From Deltaproteobacteria bacterium (lineage in GTDB: Bacteria > Desulfobacterota > Desulfomonilia > UBA1062): DNA of 25,598 nucleotides. The stretch covers positions 1 to 25,598 of the forward strand of contig JALNWY010000022.1 in assembly GCA_023230665.1 (NCBI GenBank), written 5' to 3'. Below, piece by piece: positions 9,149-17,738 of this stretch (positions are counted from its first letter, which is position 1; every line of letters starts with the position of its first letter). The position numbers and the translations under genes are program-made. Below the pieces are notes generated by a model. The model did no database searches, was not told the origin of the DNA, and worked only from the letters and a program-made list of their open reading frames with translations.

Positions 9149-10408
9149 TTATTTCCAGGATCTCTGATCCACCATGAACGGGACATCGTCCCCCAGGGTA
9201 CCGGCGGGCACGGGTTCAATGGAATCGATCTTGACGATACAGATCTCCCGGAAGGCCTTGTCGAATCGGCTGATGAGCTCCCGGAGCGCATTGTCGGACG
9301 CATCGGTTTCCAGCCGGGCCCCGAGATGGTCACGGTGGCCTGAGCGGGTGACAGCGAGCTGGAAGCGCAGCCCGTCAAAGAGCAGGGAGAGCCTTTTCAC
9401 CTGGCTGGGCGCCACGAACATGCCTCTCACCTTGATTGCATCACCCAGGCGCCCGGCAATGCCCGAGAGCATCCGGGAAGCCCTTTTACAGGGGCATGAG
9501 CCGGACATAAAGCTGGAGAGATCCCCGGTGCCGAAGCGCAGGAGGAAGAAGACGGAGTTGAGCCTGGTCACCACCACCTCGCCGAGCTCTTCTCCCTCAG
9601 GGAGGTTTCTGCCGGTCTCCGGATCCACGATCTCTACAATGACCTCCTCGCAGATGTGCCAGCCGTTCTTTTCCCGGCACTCATACGCGATATCGCCCAC
9701 CTCAGTGGCCCCGTACATCTGGTAGGTGTCGATGCCGTACTCCTCCTCGAAGCGCTTTCTCATGGAGGGCTGCAGCGGCTCCGCGCCGAAGCTCGCCCGT
9801 CTCACGGAAAAGTCCCGGGCAAAGTCGTGCCCCATCTCGGCGGCCTTGTCTATGATGGACATGAGGAAGCTGGGTGTGCCCGTATAGCCCGTGACCTTGA
9901 GGTCGCGGATGAGCTGCACCTGCTGCTGGGTTCCCGACGATCCCGAGGGCACGACCGTGGCCCCCACGTGCCTCAGGCCTCCGTGAAAGGTCAGGCCCGC
10001 CGCCACCATATGGTAGGAGAAGGCATTGAGCACAATGTCGCCCCTGCGGAACCCGGCGGCCCAGTATGCCCGCGCCCACAGGGGGTCCTCCGGGCTCAGG
10101 TGCGGCTCGTACACGGGACCTGGCGAGGTGAAGATCCGGTCGATATCGGTTTTTGTGTCGCAGAATCCCCCGAAGGGCGGGTTCTGGGCCTGAAGCTCGA
10201 TGAGCCCGCTGCGCGAGATGACCGGCAGCTTCTGGAGATCGTCCACGGTGCGGATGTCATCGGGCTGGAGCCCGCGCTCGTCGAAGATCTTCCTGAGCGC
10301 CGAAGAGCGTTCATACCCCTGAACAGCCATGGCGGCGATTCTGCGGTTGAAATATTCTTCCCGATCTTTTCCCGCCAGGGTTTCCTTTTCATCGAAAAAC
10401 TCATGCAT
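9149..10408 (-). CDS. PaaK-like adenylate-forming protein (phenylacetate-CoA ligase family)
   Basis: This 419-residue protein matches the phenylacetate-CoA ligase family of the ANL superfamily. It has YQMYGATEVGD at about 229-239, FGTGDLSSF at 292-300 with a CPC pair, and GRLGDAIKVRGMFVAPSQV at 319-337. The usual Ser/Thr/Gly-rich P-loop is replaced by TSPGPVYEP at 94-102, and the C-terminal catalytic Lys region reads GTLGDDVPFMVD, without lysine. It may therefore bind an acyl-adenylate poorly or use different chemistry. Such P-loop variants do occur near Liv operons, as far as I recall. The ATG is preceded by GAGGGGGAC. The stop overlaps the first possible start of the aldolase gene, which suggests coupling. 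Confidence 0.85.
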   Translation of the reverse strand: MHEFFDEKETLAGKDREEYFNRRIAAMAVQGYERSSALRKIFDERGLQPDDIRTVDDLQKLPVISRSGLIELQAQNPPFGGFCDTKTDIDRIFTSPGPVYEPHLSPEDPLWARAYWAAGFRRGDIVLNAFSYHMVAAGLTFHGGLRHVGATVVPSGSSGTQQQVQLIRDLKVTGYTGTPSFLMSIIDKAAEMGHDFARDFSVRRASFGAEPLQPSMRKRFEEEYGIDTYQMYGATEVGDIAYECREKNGWHICEEVIVEIVDPETGRNLPEGEELGEVVVTRLNSVFFLLRFGTGDLSSFMSGSCPCKRASRMLSGIAGRLGDAIKVRGMFVAPSQVKRLSLLFDGLRFQLAVTRSGHRDHLGARLETDASDNALRELISRFDKAFREICIVKIDSIEPVPAGTLGDDVPFMVDQRSWK

Positions 10409-10537
10409 AGGCCTGTCCCCCTCGATCAGTGAGCTTCGTACATATGATCTTGCATCCTGCGGCCAAAAACAGCGCTATAACTGCTCAAGATACTTCACAT
10501 GTGCGCGAACCCTGTACTGAGCAAAGCCGCATCTTGC

Positions 10538-11350
10538 TTATAGCCATCTCTTTCGCCTGCGGTACGACTTGATATCTTTATACGTCCGGGTCTTGCCGCC
10601 GGCGCTCATCCCCAGGTAGAACTCTTTGACGTCCGGATTTTCCCTCAGGGCCGGGGCCTCTCCCTCCATGACGATCTTCCCGTTCTCCATGACATATCCG
10701 TAGTGCGCGATCTGCAGCGCCATGTTCGCGTTCTGCTCGACCAGAATGATCGTGGTTCCCTGCTCCTCGTTGATCCGTCTGATGATCCGGAAGATCTCCC
10801 TGACCACGAGCGGAGCCAGGCCGAGCGAGGGCTCGTCCAGAAGCAGGAGCCTGGGGTGCGCCATGAGGGCGCGGCCCATGACGAGCATCTGGAGCTCGCC
10901 GCCGCTGCAGTATCCTGCCAGGGACTTCCTGCGCTTGGTAAGCGCGGGGAAATAGTCGTACACCTTGTCCAGGTCTTTTTTGTACGGCCTGGTCCACCGG
11001 GTTGCGGTGCCGACCTTGAGGTTTTCCTCGATGGTGAGGTACTTGAAGGGCTGTCTGCCTTCGAGCACCTGGATGATCCCCTTGCGCGTGATCTCCTCGG
11101 GCGAGGAGTTCTGGATGAAAGAGCCGTCAAAGGATATGGACCCGTCCGTCACCTTGCCGTTCTCCGGCTTGAGCAGGCCGGAGATCGCCTTGAGCGTCGT
11201 GGTCTTGCCCGCGCCGTTGCTGCCGAGCAGGGAGACGATCCGATGCTTTTCCACGGACAGAGACACCCCCTTGAGCACCTGGATCACGTCGGAGTAGACC
11301 ACACTGATGTTGTTGAGCTGCAGGAAAATGCCGTTTTCGTGTTCAGTCAT
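10538..11350 (-). CDS. livF: Liv-type ABC transporter ATPase, LivF-like
   Basis: This 270-residue ATPase belongs to the branched-chain amino acid (HAAT) ABC family. It has Walker A GSNGAGKTT at about 43-51, Q-loop VLEGRQPFKYLT, signature YCSGGELQ, Walker B LLLLDEPSLGLAP and the switch His/Gln region ILVEQN, all in LivF order. LivF pairs with LivG to power uptake through LivH/LivM. Compared with E. coli LivF (about 237 residues) it has a longer N-terminus and a basic C-terminal tail (SYRRRKRWL). The gene lies 11 bases after livM, and 129 bases separate it from the PaaK-like gene downstream. Confidence 0.93.
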   Translation of the reverse strand: MTEHENGIFLQLNNISVVYSDVIQVLKGVSLSVEKHRIVSLLGSNGAGKTTTLKAISGLLKPENGKVTDGSISFDGSFIQNSSPEEITRKGIIQVLEGRQPFKYLTIEENLKVGTATRWTRPYKKDLDKVYDYFPALTKRRKSLAGYCSGGELQMLVMGRALMAHPRLLLLDEPSLGLAPLVVREIFRIIRRINEEQGTTIILVEQNANMALQIAHYGYVMENGKIVMEGEAPALRENPDVKEFYLGMSAGGKTRTYKDIKSYRRRKRWL

Positions 11351-11361
11351 ACATCCCTCCG

Positions 11362-12432
11362 TCAGTAGGAAAACGGCCAGAGCCTGAAGTTCGAGCGGAC
11401 GATCCGCCAGATCTCGGCAAGGCCCTTGGGTTCAAAGAGGATGAAGAGCACGATGGCCAGGCCGAAGGCCAGTTCCCTGAGCGAGGCCATGTTGAGCCCG
11501 AAGCCCGTTGCCATGCCCATGCTCATGAAGATGTCTGTGAGCCAGCGCAATATCTCGTTGAGCCCGGTGATGAACACCGCTCCGAAGATGGCCCCGGGGA
11601 TGCTGCCCAAGCCGCCGATGATGACCATGGCGATATACTCCACGGAAAGGCCCAAGGTGAAGGGCTCGGAGGTGATGCTGATCATGTAGAACGCCCAGAT
11701 GGCGCCTGCGAACCCGGCATAAAACGAGCTGATCCCGAAGGAGAGGAGCTTGTAGGGGAAGATGGGGATTCCCATGCCCTCAGCGGCCCGGTCGTTGTCT
11801 CGAATGGCGATGAATGCCCTGCCGAAGCGGGTGCGCATGATATTCTTCGTCATCCAGGTCACGAGCACCAGACAGGTGAAGATCACGTAGAAAAACGGGC
11901 GGTCGCCGTCGATCACCAGTCCGAAGAGCGTGGCCTCGGGCAGGACAATGCCCATGGTCCCCTGGGTCAGCGACTCCCAGTGGACCAGGAGGTATTCGAT
12001 GATGAACTGGCCGGCCAAGGTGGCGATGGTGAGGTAGAGTCCCTTGAGCCTTCCCGATGGAATGCCGAAGACCATGCCCGTCAGCGCGGCCATGAACCCG
12101 GCCGCAGGCACGCAGACCCAAAAAGGCAGGCCGAGCCGGGTGGCGAGGATGGCCGCGGCATAGGCGCCCACGCCGAAGAAAGCCCCGTGGCCCAGCGAGA
12201 TAAGCCCGGTGTACCCGATGAGGATGTTCAGGCCCAAAGCAGCGATGGCCGCGATCCCGATCATGTTGCACACATAAAGGAAGTAGGGACTGCCGACAAA
12301 GGGCAATACCCCGAAGAGCAGGGCAAGGCCCGCCAGGAGCCAGAAACGGCCGAAGTCGGTCTCGAAGATGGTGATCTCCTGCGCGTATGATTCCTTGAAG
12401 TTGCCGCAGGCATGGAAACTGAACCTTCGCAT
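11362..12432 (-). CDS. livM: Liv-type ABC transporter permease, LivM-like
   Basis: This 356-residue integral membrane protein has about nine or ten hydrophobic segments and typical LivM blocks: LNILIGYTGLISLGHGAFFGVGAYAAA, MRTRFGRAFIAIRDND (the cytoplasmic loop that contacts the ATPase) and MVIIGGLGSIPGAIFGA. ATG 12432 is chosen because GGAGAGGG stands just upstream; a longer frame up to 12516 would add a Ser/Gly/Arg-rich segment lying over the end of livH. A hydrophilic stretch of about 25 residues precedes the first membrane helix. It follows livH by 10 bases and precedes livF by 11, so all three transporter genes are tightly packed. Confidence 0.93.
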   Translation of the reverse strand: MRRFSFHACGNFKESYAQEITIFETDFGRFWLLAGLALLFGVLPFVGSPYFLYVCNMIGIAAIAALGLNILIGYTGLISLGHGAFFGVGAYAAAILATRLGLPFWVCVPAAGFMAALTGMVFGIPSGRLKGLYLTIATLAGQFIIEYLLVHWESLTQGTMGIVLPEATLFGLVIDGDRPFFYVIFTCLVLVTWMTKNIMRTRFGRAFIAIRDNDRAAEGMGIPIFPYKLLSFGISSFYAGFAGAIWAFYMISITSEPFTLGLSVEYIAMVIIGGLGSIPGAIFGAVFITGLNEILRWLTDIFMSMGMATGFGLNMASLRELAFGLAIVLFILFEPKGLAEIWRIVRSNFRLWPFSY

Positions 12433-12442
12433 GATCCCTCTC

Positions 12443-13321
12443 CTATACCCGCTCGATCTCCGCGAGCCCGAAGAGCCCGTAGGGTTTGATGAGCAGGATG
12501 CATACGAGTACTGCATAGGGCACCACGTCGCGCAGCGAGGGCGAGATGTACCCGCAGGTGAAGGTCTCGAGCAGGCCGATGATGATCCCGCCGATGATTG
12601 CGCCGCCTATGCTGTCGAGGCCGCCAAGGATCACCACAGGGAAGACCTTGAGCCCGATGGCGCTGATCTCGTGTACATTAATGCCGTTGATCACCCCGAG
12701 CACGATCCCGCTCATGCCCGCCACCATGGCCGCGATGGCCCATGACAGCGCGAAGACCTTCTTTACGTGGACCCCCAGCGACAGGGCAGCGGTCTGGTTG
12801 TCCGCCACCGAGCGCATGAAGATTCCCTGGGGCGAAAACTTGAAGAAGAGCCCGAAGAGCACGAGAAAGACGATGCCGATGAACGACGACGCCACATATA
12901 CCGGCGGGATGAAGACATTGCCGAACTGCACTCCCAGACCTGCGGGCAGGAACTCAGGGTAGGTGTGGAGGTTGCCGCCGAAGAAGAAGAGCAGGATCCC
13001 CTTGAAGATGGAGGCCAGCCCCACGGTGAGCATGATCACGAAGATCAGGGATTCACCGATCAATGGCCGTAGAAACAGGCGCTCGACCGCAAACCCCAGC
13101 ACGAAGCTGCCTGCGAGCGTGAGGAGAAAGGCCAGATAGATAGGGAGCCCGGCCCAGGTGGTGAGCACCAGGAAGAAGAAGGCCCCCATGGCGAGCAGCT
13201 CGCCATGGGCGAAGTTGAGCACGCTCGATGACTTGAAGATCATCACGAACCCCATGGCCGAAAGCCCGTAGAGCAGCCCGATACTGAGCCCGTTCACCAG
13301 CAGTTGTATGAAAAAGTCCAT
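12443..13321 (-). CDS. livH: Liv-type ABC transporter permease, LivH-like
   Basis: This 292-residue permease has the LivH start (QLLVNGLSIGLLYGLSAMGF), VLNFAHGELLAMGAF near residue 35, a cytoplasmic coupling loop (GIFMRSVADNQTAALSLGVHVKK) and VVILGGLDSIGGAIIGG near residue 230. About eight membrane helices are visible. It forms the membrane channel with LivM. The ATG is preceded by AAGGAG with good spacing. A 166-base gap separates it from the acyl-CoA ligase gene upstream; that gap holds a small hairpin near 13392-13405 and a possible 15-codon frame with a good ribosome binding site, neither of which I can assign. Confidence 0.93.
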   Translation of the reverse strand: MDFFIQLLVNGLSIGLLYGLSAMGFVMIFKSSSVLNFAHGELLAMGAFFFLVLTTWAGLPIYLAFLLTLAGSFVLGFAVERLFLRPLIGESLIFVIMLTVGLASIFKGILLFFFGGNLHTYPEFLPAGLGVQFGNVFIPPVYVASSFIGIVFLVLFGLFFKFSPQGIFMRSVADNQTAALSLGVHVKKVFALSWAIAAMVAGMSGIVLGVINGINVHEISAIGLKVFPVVILGGLDSIGGAIIGGIIIGLLETFTCGYISPSLRDVVPYAVLVCILLIKPYGLFGLAEIERV

Positions 13322-13487
13322 CCCTTACTCCTTAGTTGATCATGATAACCCTGGCATTCCTGCCCAAGGGATCTTCTCATTTTTCATCCCCCTTCCTGAA
13401 GGGAAAAGGAGAGAATCGAACAATGCATTCATTCTCCCCCGAGCCGATGCAGGCCGCCTTCCGGAAGCAGGATATCGCCCTCTGCCA

Positions 13488-15437
13488 TCACTCCACGCTG
13501 ATCACCCTGACCGTGGTCCGGATCATGCCCACCTGCCCGTCGCGGTAGCGCACCTTTCCTTCCACCTCCACCTCGTTCCTGCCATCGTACATGGCCTCGA
13601 TCATGGGGAGGTAGAGCCCGTAGACGAACCTCCTCCTGACCTTTCCCGTGCGGGTGAGCTCTTCGTCGTCCGCATCCAGGAGCTTGTAGAGGAGGACGAA
13701 CTTCCTGATCTTCATGGGAACTGGCAGCTGCGTGTTGACCTGGCGCACCTCCTCAAGGATCAGCTCTTCGACCCGGGGCTGCTGGGAAAGGTCGGTATAG
13801 GTGGTGTAGGGGATCATGCGCTCCTCGGCCCAGTTGCCCACGTTGCCCATGTCGATGTTGATGAGCGCCGTGATGAACGGGCGGCCCTCGCCGAAGATGA
13901 CGGCCTCCTTGACAAAGAGCGAGAACTTGAGCCTGGTCTCGATGAAATCGGGCGAAAAGGCGTTGCCGTGCTTGTCCCGGATGATGTCCTGCTTGCGGCC
14001 GATGATGATGAGATGCCCGTCACTGTCGAGGTAGCCTGCGTCGCCGGTACGGAGCCAGCCTTGGTCGAAGGAGGCCCGGGTGGCGTCGTAATCGTCGTGA
14101 TACCCGGCAAACACCGTGTCGCCCGACACCAGGACCTCCTGGTCCTCAGAAATCCTCACCGCGGTCCCCGGCAGCGATGTGCCCACGGTCTCGAGCTTGA
14201 CCTGGTCATCGGGTTGCACCTGGAAGATGCCGCAGGTCTCGGTGAGGCCGTAGCACTGCTTGAGGTTCAAGCCCACGGCCCGGAAAAACCGGATGACATC
14301 CGGGCTGATGGGGTGTCCGCCGGTATAGGCGCTGACGAAGCGGGAGCAACCCACCCGGTCGAGCAGGGGTCTGAAGACCGCCAGAGACGCCCAGGCATTG
14401 AGCATCTTGAGCCAGACAGGCGCGGGTCTCCTTTCGGCCTCGCACTGCACCACGGCGCTTCCGATCTTTTCGGCCAGGGAGAAACAGGCCCGGTTGACGA
14501 ACCCGGCATCGTCGATCTTCACCCTGATCTTCGAAGCCAGGTCTTCCCAGAATCGAGACGAGGTAATGAGCACCGAAGGGCCGATCTCCCGGAAGTCCTG
14601 CTGAATGGTTTCCACGGTCTCGGGGAAGTTCATGGTCATGCCGCCCGCGAGCGTCACGCCCACGCCCCACATCTGATCCACGATCCAGGCGGGCGGGCTC
14701 ATGGACATCCAGTCCGACCCCACGCCGACGGGCACCGAGGAGAGCCACTGGCGCGCCATGGCGGTGAAGTTGCGGTGGGTGAGCATGGCGAGCTTCGAAA
14801 CCCCGGTGGTGCCGGAGGTCATGATCATCAGCGCAGTCTCGTCGGCCCTCCCCTTGCCGAGCTCCTGCTCGAAGAGGCCCGGGTGCTCCCGGTCGTGTTT
14901 TTTCCCAAGCTCCAGGAGCTCGCGGAAGCTTATCAAAAGGGGGTTGTCTCGGTAGGGGCCCATGCCTGTGGGGTCGATGTAGACGATGGTGCGCAGGAAG
15001 GGGAGCTTGTCGATCTGTTCCAGGAGCTTGTCGATCTGCTCCTGGTCCTGCGCCACCACGAGCGGAGACCGGACCCGGATGAGGGCCTGGACGAGCTCGC
15101 TTGCCACCGCCGAGGTGAAGAGATTGAGCGACACGCCCCCGAGGGCCTGGGCCCCGAGCTCGCTGAACAGCCACTCCGGATGGTTGTCCGTGATGATCGT
15201 CACGATGTCGCTGCGCTTGAGCCCCAGCGCCATCATGGCAAGCGCAGTGTTTTTCACGTAAGCAAAATAGTCTTTCCAGGTGTATCGCTGCCAGATCCCG
15301 TAGGCCTTTTCCCGCAGGGCCACGTGCCTGTGCCCGAGCGTTTGGGCCTGCATGGACAGGACCTGCGGGAGAGTGAGGTGCGCATACGCGCCTTGGGGTG
15401 TGCCCATGGTCTGCTCGTGATTATTCGTTGCCGGCAT
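13488..15437 (-). CDS. long-chain acyl-CoA ligase (AMP-forming), FadD/FACL-like
   Basis: This 649-residue enzyme carries the complete ANL set: P-loop MTSGTTGVSKLAM, YGLTETCG, a GDTVFAGYHDDYDATRASF region, WLRTGDAGYLDSDGHL with hinge GRKQDIIRDKHG, and a C-terminal TRTGKVRRR whose Lys599 is the expected catalytic lysine. It should activate a carboxylic acid with ATP and CoA. Its length suits the long-chain or bulky-substrate group rather than short-chain enzymes. The start codon lies 17 bases inside the livG stop region, with AGGAG upstream, so it is coupled to livG. Its place between transporter genes suggests that the imported acid is trapped as a CoA thioester, an inference. The true substrate may be aromatic, fatty or branched. 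Confidence 0.93.
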   Translation of the reverse strand: MPATNNHEQTMGTPQGAYAHLTLPQVLSMQAQTLGHRHVALREKAYGIWQRYTWKDYFAYVKNTALAMMALGLKRSDIVTIITDNHPEWLFSELGAQALGGVSLNLFTSAVASELVQALIRVRSPLVVAQDQEQIDKLLEQIDKLPFLRTIVYIDPTGMGPYRDNPLLISFRELLELGKKHDREHPGLFEQELGKGRADETALMIMTSGTTGVSKLAMLTHRNFTAMARQWLSSVPVGVGSDWMSMSPPAWIVDQMWGVGVTLAGGMTMNFPETVETIQQDFREIGPSVLITSSRFWEDLASKIRVKIDDAGFVNRACFSLAEKIGSAVVQCEAERRPAPVWLKMLNAWASLAVFRPLLDRVGCSRFVSAYTGGHPISPDVIRFFRAVGLNLKQCYGLTETCGIFQVQPDDQVKLETVGTSLPGTAVRISEDQEVLVSGDTVFAGYHDDYDATRASFDQGWLRTGDAGYLDSDGHLIIIGRKQDIIRDKHGNAFSPDFIETRLKFSLFVKEAVIFGEGRPFITALINIDMGNVGNWAEERMIPYTTYTDLSQQPRVEELILEEVRQVNTQLPVPMKIRKFVLLYKLLDADDEELTRTGKVRRRFVYGLYLPMIEAMYDGRNEVEVEGKVRYRDGQVGMIRTTVRVISVE

Positions 15438-16299
15438 CTGCTGCTCCTGATTCCACGATCATGTCGTCCGCGCTCAGGTCCGTGGATTCTCCGAGGTATG
15501 CCCTGATCACCTCGGGGTGGTCCTGAATCTCCTCGGGAGGCCCCTCGGCGAGCTTCTCGCCAAAGTTCAAGACCACGATCCGCTTTGATATGCTCATTAC
15601 TATGGACATGTCATGCTCCACCAGGATCATGGTCTGGCCCCATGAGCCGTTCAGCTCCAAAAGAAAGCGCACCATGTCTTCCTTTTCTTCCAGGGTCATG
15701 CCCGCAAACGGCTCGTCCAGCACCAGGAGCCTGGGCTCCAGCGCCAGGGCCCTGCCCAGCTCCACGCGCTTGCGCATGCCGTAGGGCAGCGAGCCCACGA
15801 GCTCCTTGCGCACGGACTGGATCTCGAGGAAATCGATGATCTCTTCCAGGACCCGGTGGTGGCGGATCTCCTCTTTCCTGACCGATGGAGCGAACAGCGC
15901 GGCCGGACCGAAGCCGTAGCAGCAGTGGATGTGGCGGGCCAGGAGCAGATTGTCGAGCACGCTCATGCCCGGGAAGAGCTCGATGTTCTGAAAGGTCCGG
16001 CCGATCCCCATGCGCGTGAGCTCATGGGCAGGCAGCCTGGTGATGCTTCTGCCGCCGAAGACGATGTCCCCGGATGTGGGGCGGTAGAACCCGGTGATGC
16101 AGTTCATGAGGCTCGTCTTGCCGGCCCCGTTGGGGCCGATGACCGCCACGAGCTCACCGGAGGCGACCTCGAGGGTCACACCGCTCAAAGCACGGATCCC
16201 ACCGAAGCTCAAGGAGAGGGAACGCACCTGAAGATCGGCGCGCCTGCCCTCCATGTTCTCGGTGCTGAATATGCTCGGTCGTCCCCGGAAAGCTCTCAT
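15421..16299 (-). CDS. livG: Liv-type ABC transporter ATPase, LivG-like
   Basis: This 292-residue ATPase has Walker A GPNGAGKTS at about 54-62, Q-loop GRTFQNIELFPGMSVLDNLL, signature region SLPYGMRKRVELGRAL in place of LSGGQ (usual in LivG), Walker B LLVLDEPFAGM and switch ILVEHDMSI. LivG normally has this extended middle segment before the signature. ATG 16299 is preceded by AAGGA with 8-base spacing. ATG 16254 would give a shorter N-terminus, but its ribosome binding site is poorer. The C-terminus has an acidic tail of about 20 residues. It lies 11 bases after the binding-protein gene. Confidence 0.93.
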   Translation of the reverse strand: MRAFRGRPSIFSTENMEGRRADLQVRSLSLSFGGIRALSGVTLEVASGELVAVIGPNGAGKTSLMNCITGFYRPTSGDIVFGGRSITRLPAHELTRMGIGRTFQNIELFPGMSVLDNLLLARHIHCCYGFGPAALFAPSVRKEEIRHHRVLEEIIDFLEIQSVRKELVGSLPYGMRKRVELGRALALEPRLLVLDEPFAGMTLEEKEDMVRFLLELNGSWGQTMILVEHDMSIVMSISKRIVVLNFGEKLAEGPPEEIQDHPEVIRAYLGESTDLSADDMIVESGAADAGNE

Positions 16300-16310
16300 G
16301 GAATGTGTCC

Positions 16311-17519
16311 TTACTTGAGAATCCGGATCTTTTCCTTGCCCGGGATAAAGAAATTGGTGAGCGGCACGTAGGATCCGTCTTCCCTGACCTGTACGATCCG
16401 AGCGGTAAACGAGGCCCCGTGGTCTTCTTTCGTGTAGGTGACGTTCGGAACCAGGCCGCCGAAATCCTCGTCGACAAATGACTCCAGTGCCTGGTTGATG
16501 GTCTCGGGCGTGATCTTTCCGGATTTCTCATCGGCCCTGATGAACGCGCGCTCCATGATCATGGCCACCACCACCCCTTCCCAGTATGCGGTATCAAAGG
16601 AATCCACGGTCTTGTACCTGTCCCAGAGACCCATGACCGTCTTGACTCCGGGGGTACCGTCCACGGGAAGCCCCCCTGGAAACTGCATTTTCAGGCGGTC
16701 CCGTATGAGCCCCTTGCCCATCTTGAAAAAGTCGGGGTCTGTCGAGGTCCAGGTGCCCAGGAACACGGGATCGTAGTTGATCCGATCCGCGCTCTTGAAC
16801 GCAGAGATGATGGCCGCGGGCAGGATCTGTATGAAGACGTACTCAGCCCCCTTCTCCTTGAGCCTGAGCAGTTCGGTGGTGACGTCCACGGTCTTGGGCG
16901 GGAACTCCTCGATGGCCACGAGATCGACACCCTTTTCCCTGGCATACTCCATGCTGGGCTTGTGAATGGAGCGGCCGTAGGCGTTGTTGTAGGTGAGGAG
17001 GCCTACCTTTGGCGGCTCGCTGCCTTGGTGGACCGCCTTCACGTAGTCCAGGATCGCGTAGCAGTCAAGCCTGTAGCTGCCAAAGGGCAGGTACATGAAA
17101 TCAATGGGCGGCTCCAGGATCTCCCATGCCGTGGAATAGTTGATCGCGGGTATCCCGTAGCGCTTGATGATGGGCTTGGCATTGAGCCCATCACCCGCAC
17201 CCCAGGTGGCGATCATGTCCACCTTGTCCTGCTGGGCGAACTTCCGCACAGCCGAGACCGCCTCGGGCACCTTGTAGGCGGTGTCCACGAGAATCAGCTC
17301 GAGCTGTCTGCCTGCCACGCCCCCCTTGACCTCGTTGACATACCGGAAATAGTCCTGGTGCCCTTTCGCGTGGTACTGTCCCCACGTGGACGCCGGGCCC
17401 GTCAGGTTTATCGCCGCCCCCACCTTGATGTTCTCCGCACAGGCCACTGCAATGAGAGCCCCGCAGAGAATCCCCATACCCATCACTGAAACCTTAAGAA
17501 ACCCAAAAATCCTTCTCAT
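16311..17519 (-). CDS. periplasmic substrate-binding protein of Liv-type ABC transporter
   Basis: This 402-residue protein has an export signal (MRRIFGFLKV, hydrophobic core to about residue 26, cleavage near VACA-EN) and the type I periplasmic binding fold: IKVGAAINLTGPASTWGQY, GGVAGRQLELILVD, WGAGDGLNAKPIIKRYGIPAIN and the second lobe from KVGLLTYNNAYGRSIH. It delivers substrate to LivHM. Liv-type binding proteins accept branched-chain or aromatic amino acids, amides, urea or aromatic acids, so the ligand cannot be fixed here. ATG 17519 is preceded by AAGGGGG; a longer open frame to 17603 would run into the terminator hairpin. It is the first structural gene of the eight-gene operon and sits behind an unusual leader. 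Confidence 0.92.
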   Translation of the reverse strand: MRRIFGFLKVSVMGMGILCGALIAVACAENIKVGAAINLTGPASTWGQYHAKGHQDYFRYVNEVKGGVAGRQLELILVDTAYKVPEAVSAVRKFAQQDKVDMIATWGAGDGLNAKPIIKRYGIPAINYSTAWEILEPPIDFMYLPFGSYRLDCYAILDYVKAVHQGSEPPKVGLLTYNNAYGRSIHKPSMEYAREKGVDLVAIEEFPPKTVDVTTELLRLKEKGAEYVFIQILPAAIISAFKSADRINYDPVFLGTWTSTDPDFFKMGKGLIRDRLKMQFPGGLPVDGTPGVKTVMGLWDRYKTVDSFDTAYWEGVVVAMIMERAFIRADEKSGKITPETINQALESFVDEDFGGLVPNVTYTKEDHGASFTARIVQVREDGSYVPLTNFFIPGKEKIRILK

Positions 17520-17578
17520 GCCATGATCCCCCTTGTCTATTGTGCTGCTCATGCACACATGCTCAAGGCACAGTGCAT

Positions 17579-17626
17579 AAAAAAAGGCCGCGGGTAGATC
17601 CATCGGGTCTACCCGCGGCCTTTTTT
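17579..17626 (-). terminator. strong terminator-like hairpin in the leader of the Liv/CoA-ligase operon
   Basis: Arms at 17585-17598 and 17608-17621 pair perfectly (AGGCCGCGGGTAGA on the plus strand), with a 9-base loop and A/T runs on both sides that extend the pairing. On the minus strand, the direction of the operon, it ends in a run of seven T. On the plus strand it ends in six T, so it could work both ways. No gene upstream on either strand clearly needs it. It lies 60 bases before the binding-protein start, and no good promoter fits between, so it may be an attenuator within the transcribed leader. Confidence 0.85.
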
Positions 17627-17673
17627 GACTAGCTCTTCTCTGCTCAGTGAAAAAAAGCTTTCAGCAGGTAGAC

Positions 17674-17727
17674 CTAACCAAAAAAGAAAAAGAAGCTGGA
17701 ACTGGTCAGTGAAATATAGTGTGCCAT
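17674..17727 (-). CDS. possible 17-residue Phe-rich leader peptide
   Basis: The frame reads MAHYISLTSSSFFFFFG and stop. Five consecutive Phe codons (TTC TTT TTC TTT TTT) stand two codons before the stop. The base after the stop begins GGTCTACC, which is complementary to the 5' arm of the hairpin at 17579-17626. The layout recalls attenuator leader peptides such as pheL. Against it, no Shine-Dalgarno sequence precedes the ATG, and the Phe run may simply reflect the T-rich DNA. A putative promoter at 17739-17766 would start transcription only a few bases before the ATG, giving a nearly leaderless message. I treat this as a hypothesis. Confidence 0.3.
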   Translation of the reverse strand: MAHYISLTSSSFFFFFG

Positions 17728-17738
17728 GGAAATAGGTA

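Noticed and set aside
13308..15506. A very long plus-strand open frame (732 codons) opposite the acyl-CoA ligase gene
   Set aside because: It is the antisense of a clearly conserved enzyme in high-GC DNA, has low-complexity Asp/Glu/His/Gly/Arg composition, no ribosome binding site and no recognisable domain.
17700..17735. Sigma54-type promoter (TGGCAC on the minus strand)
   Set aside because: The -12 GC is missing at the required distance; it reads TT instead.
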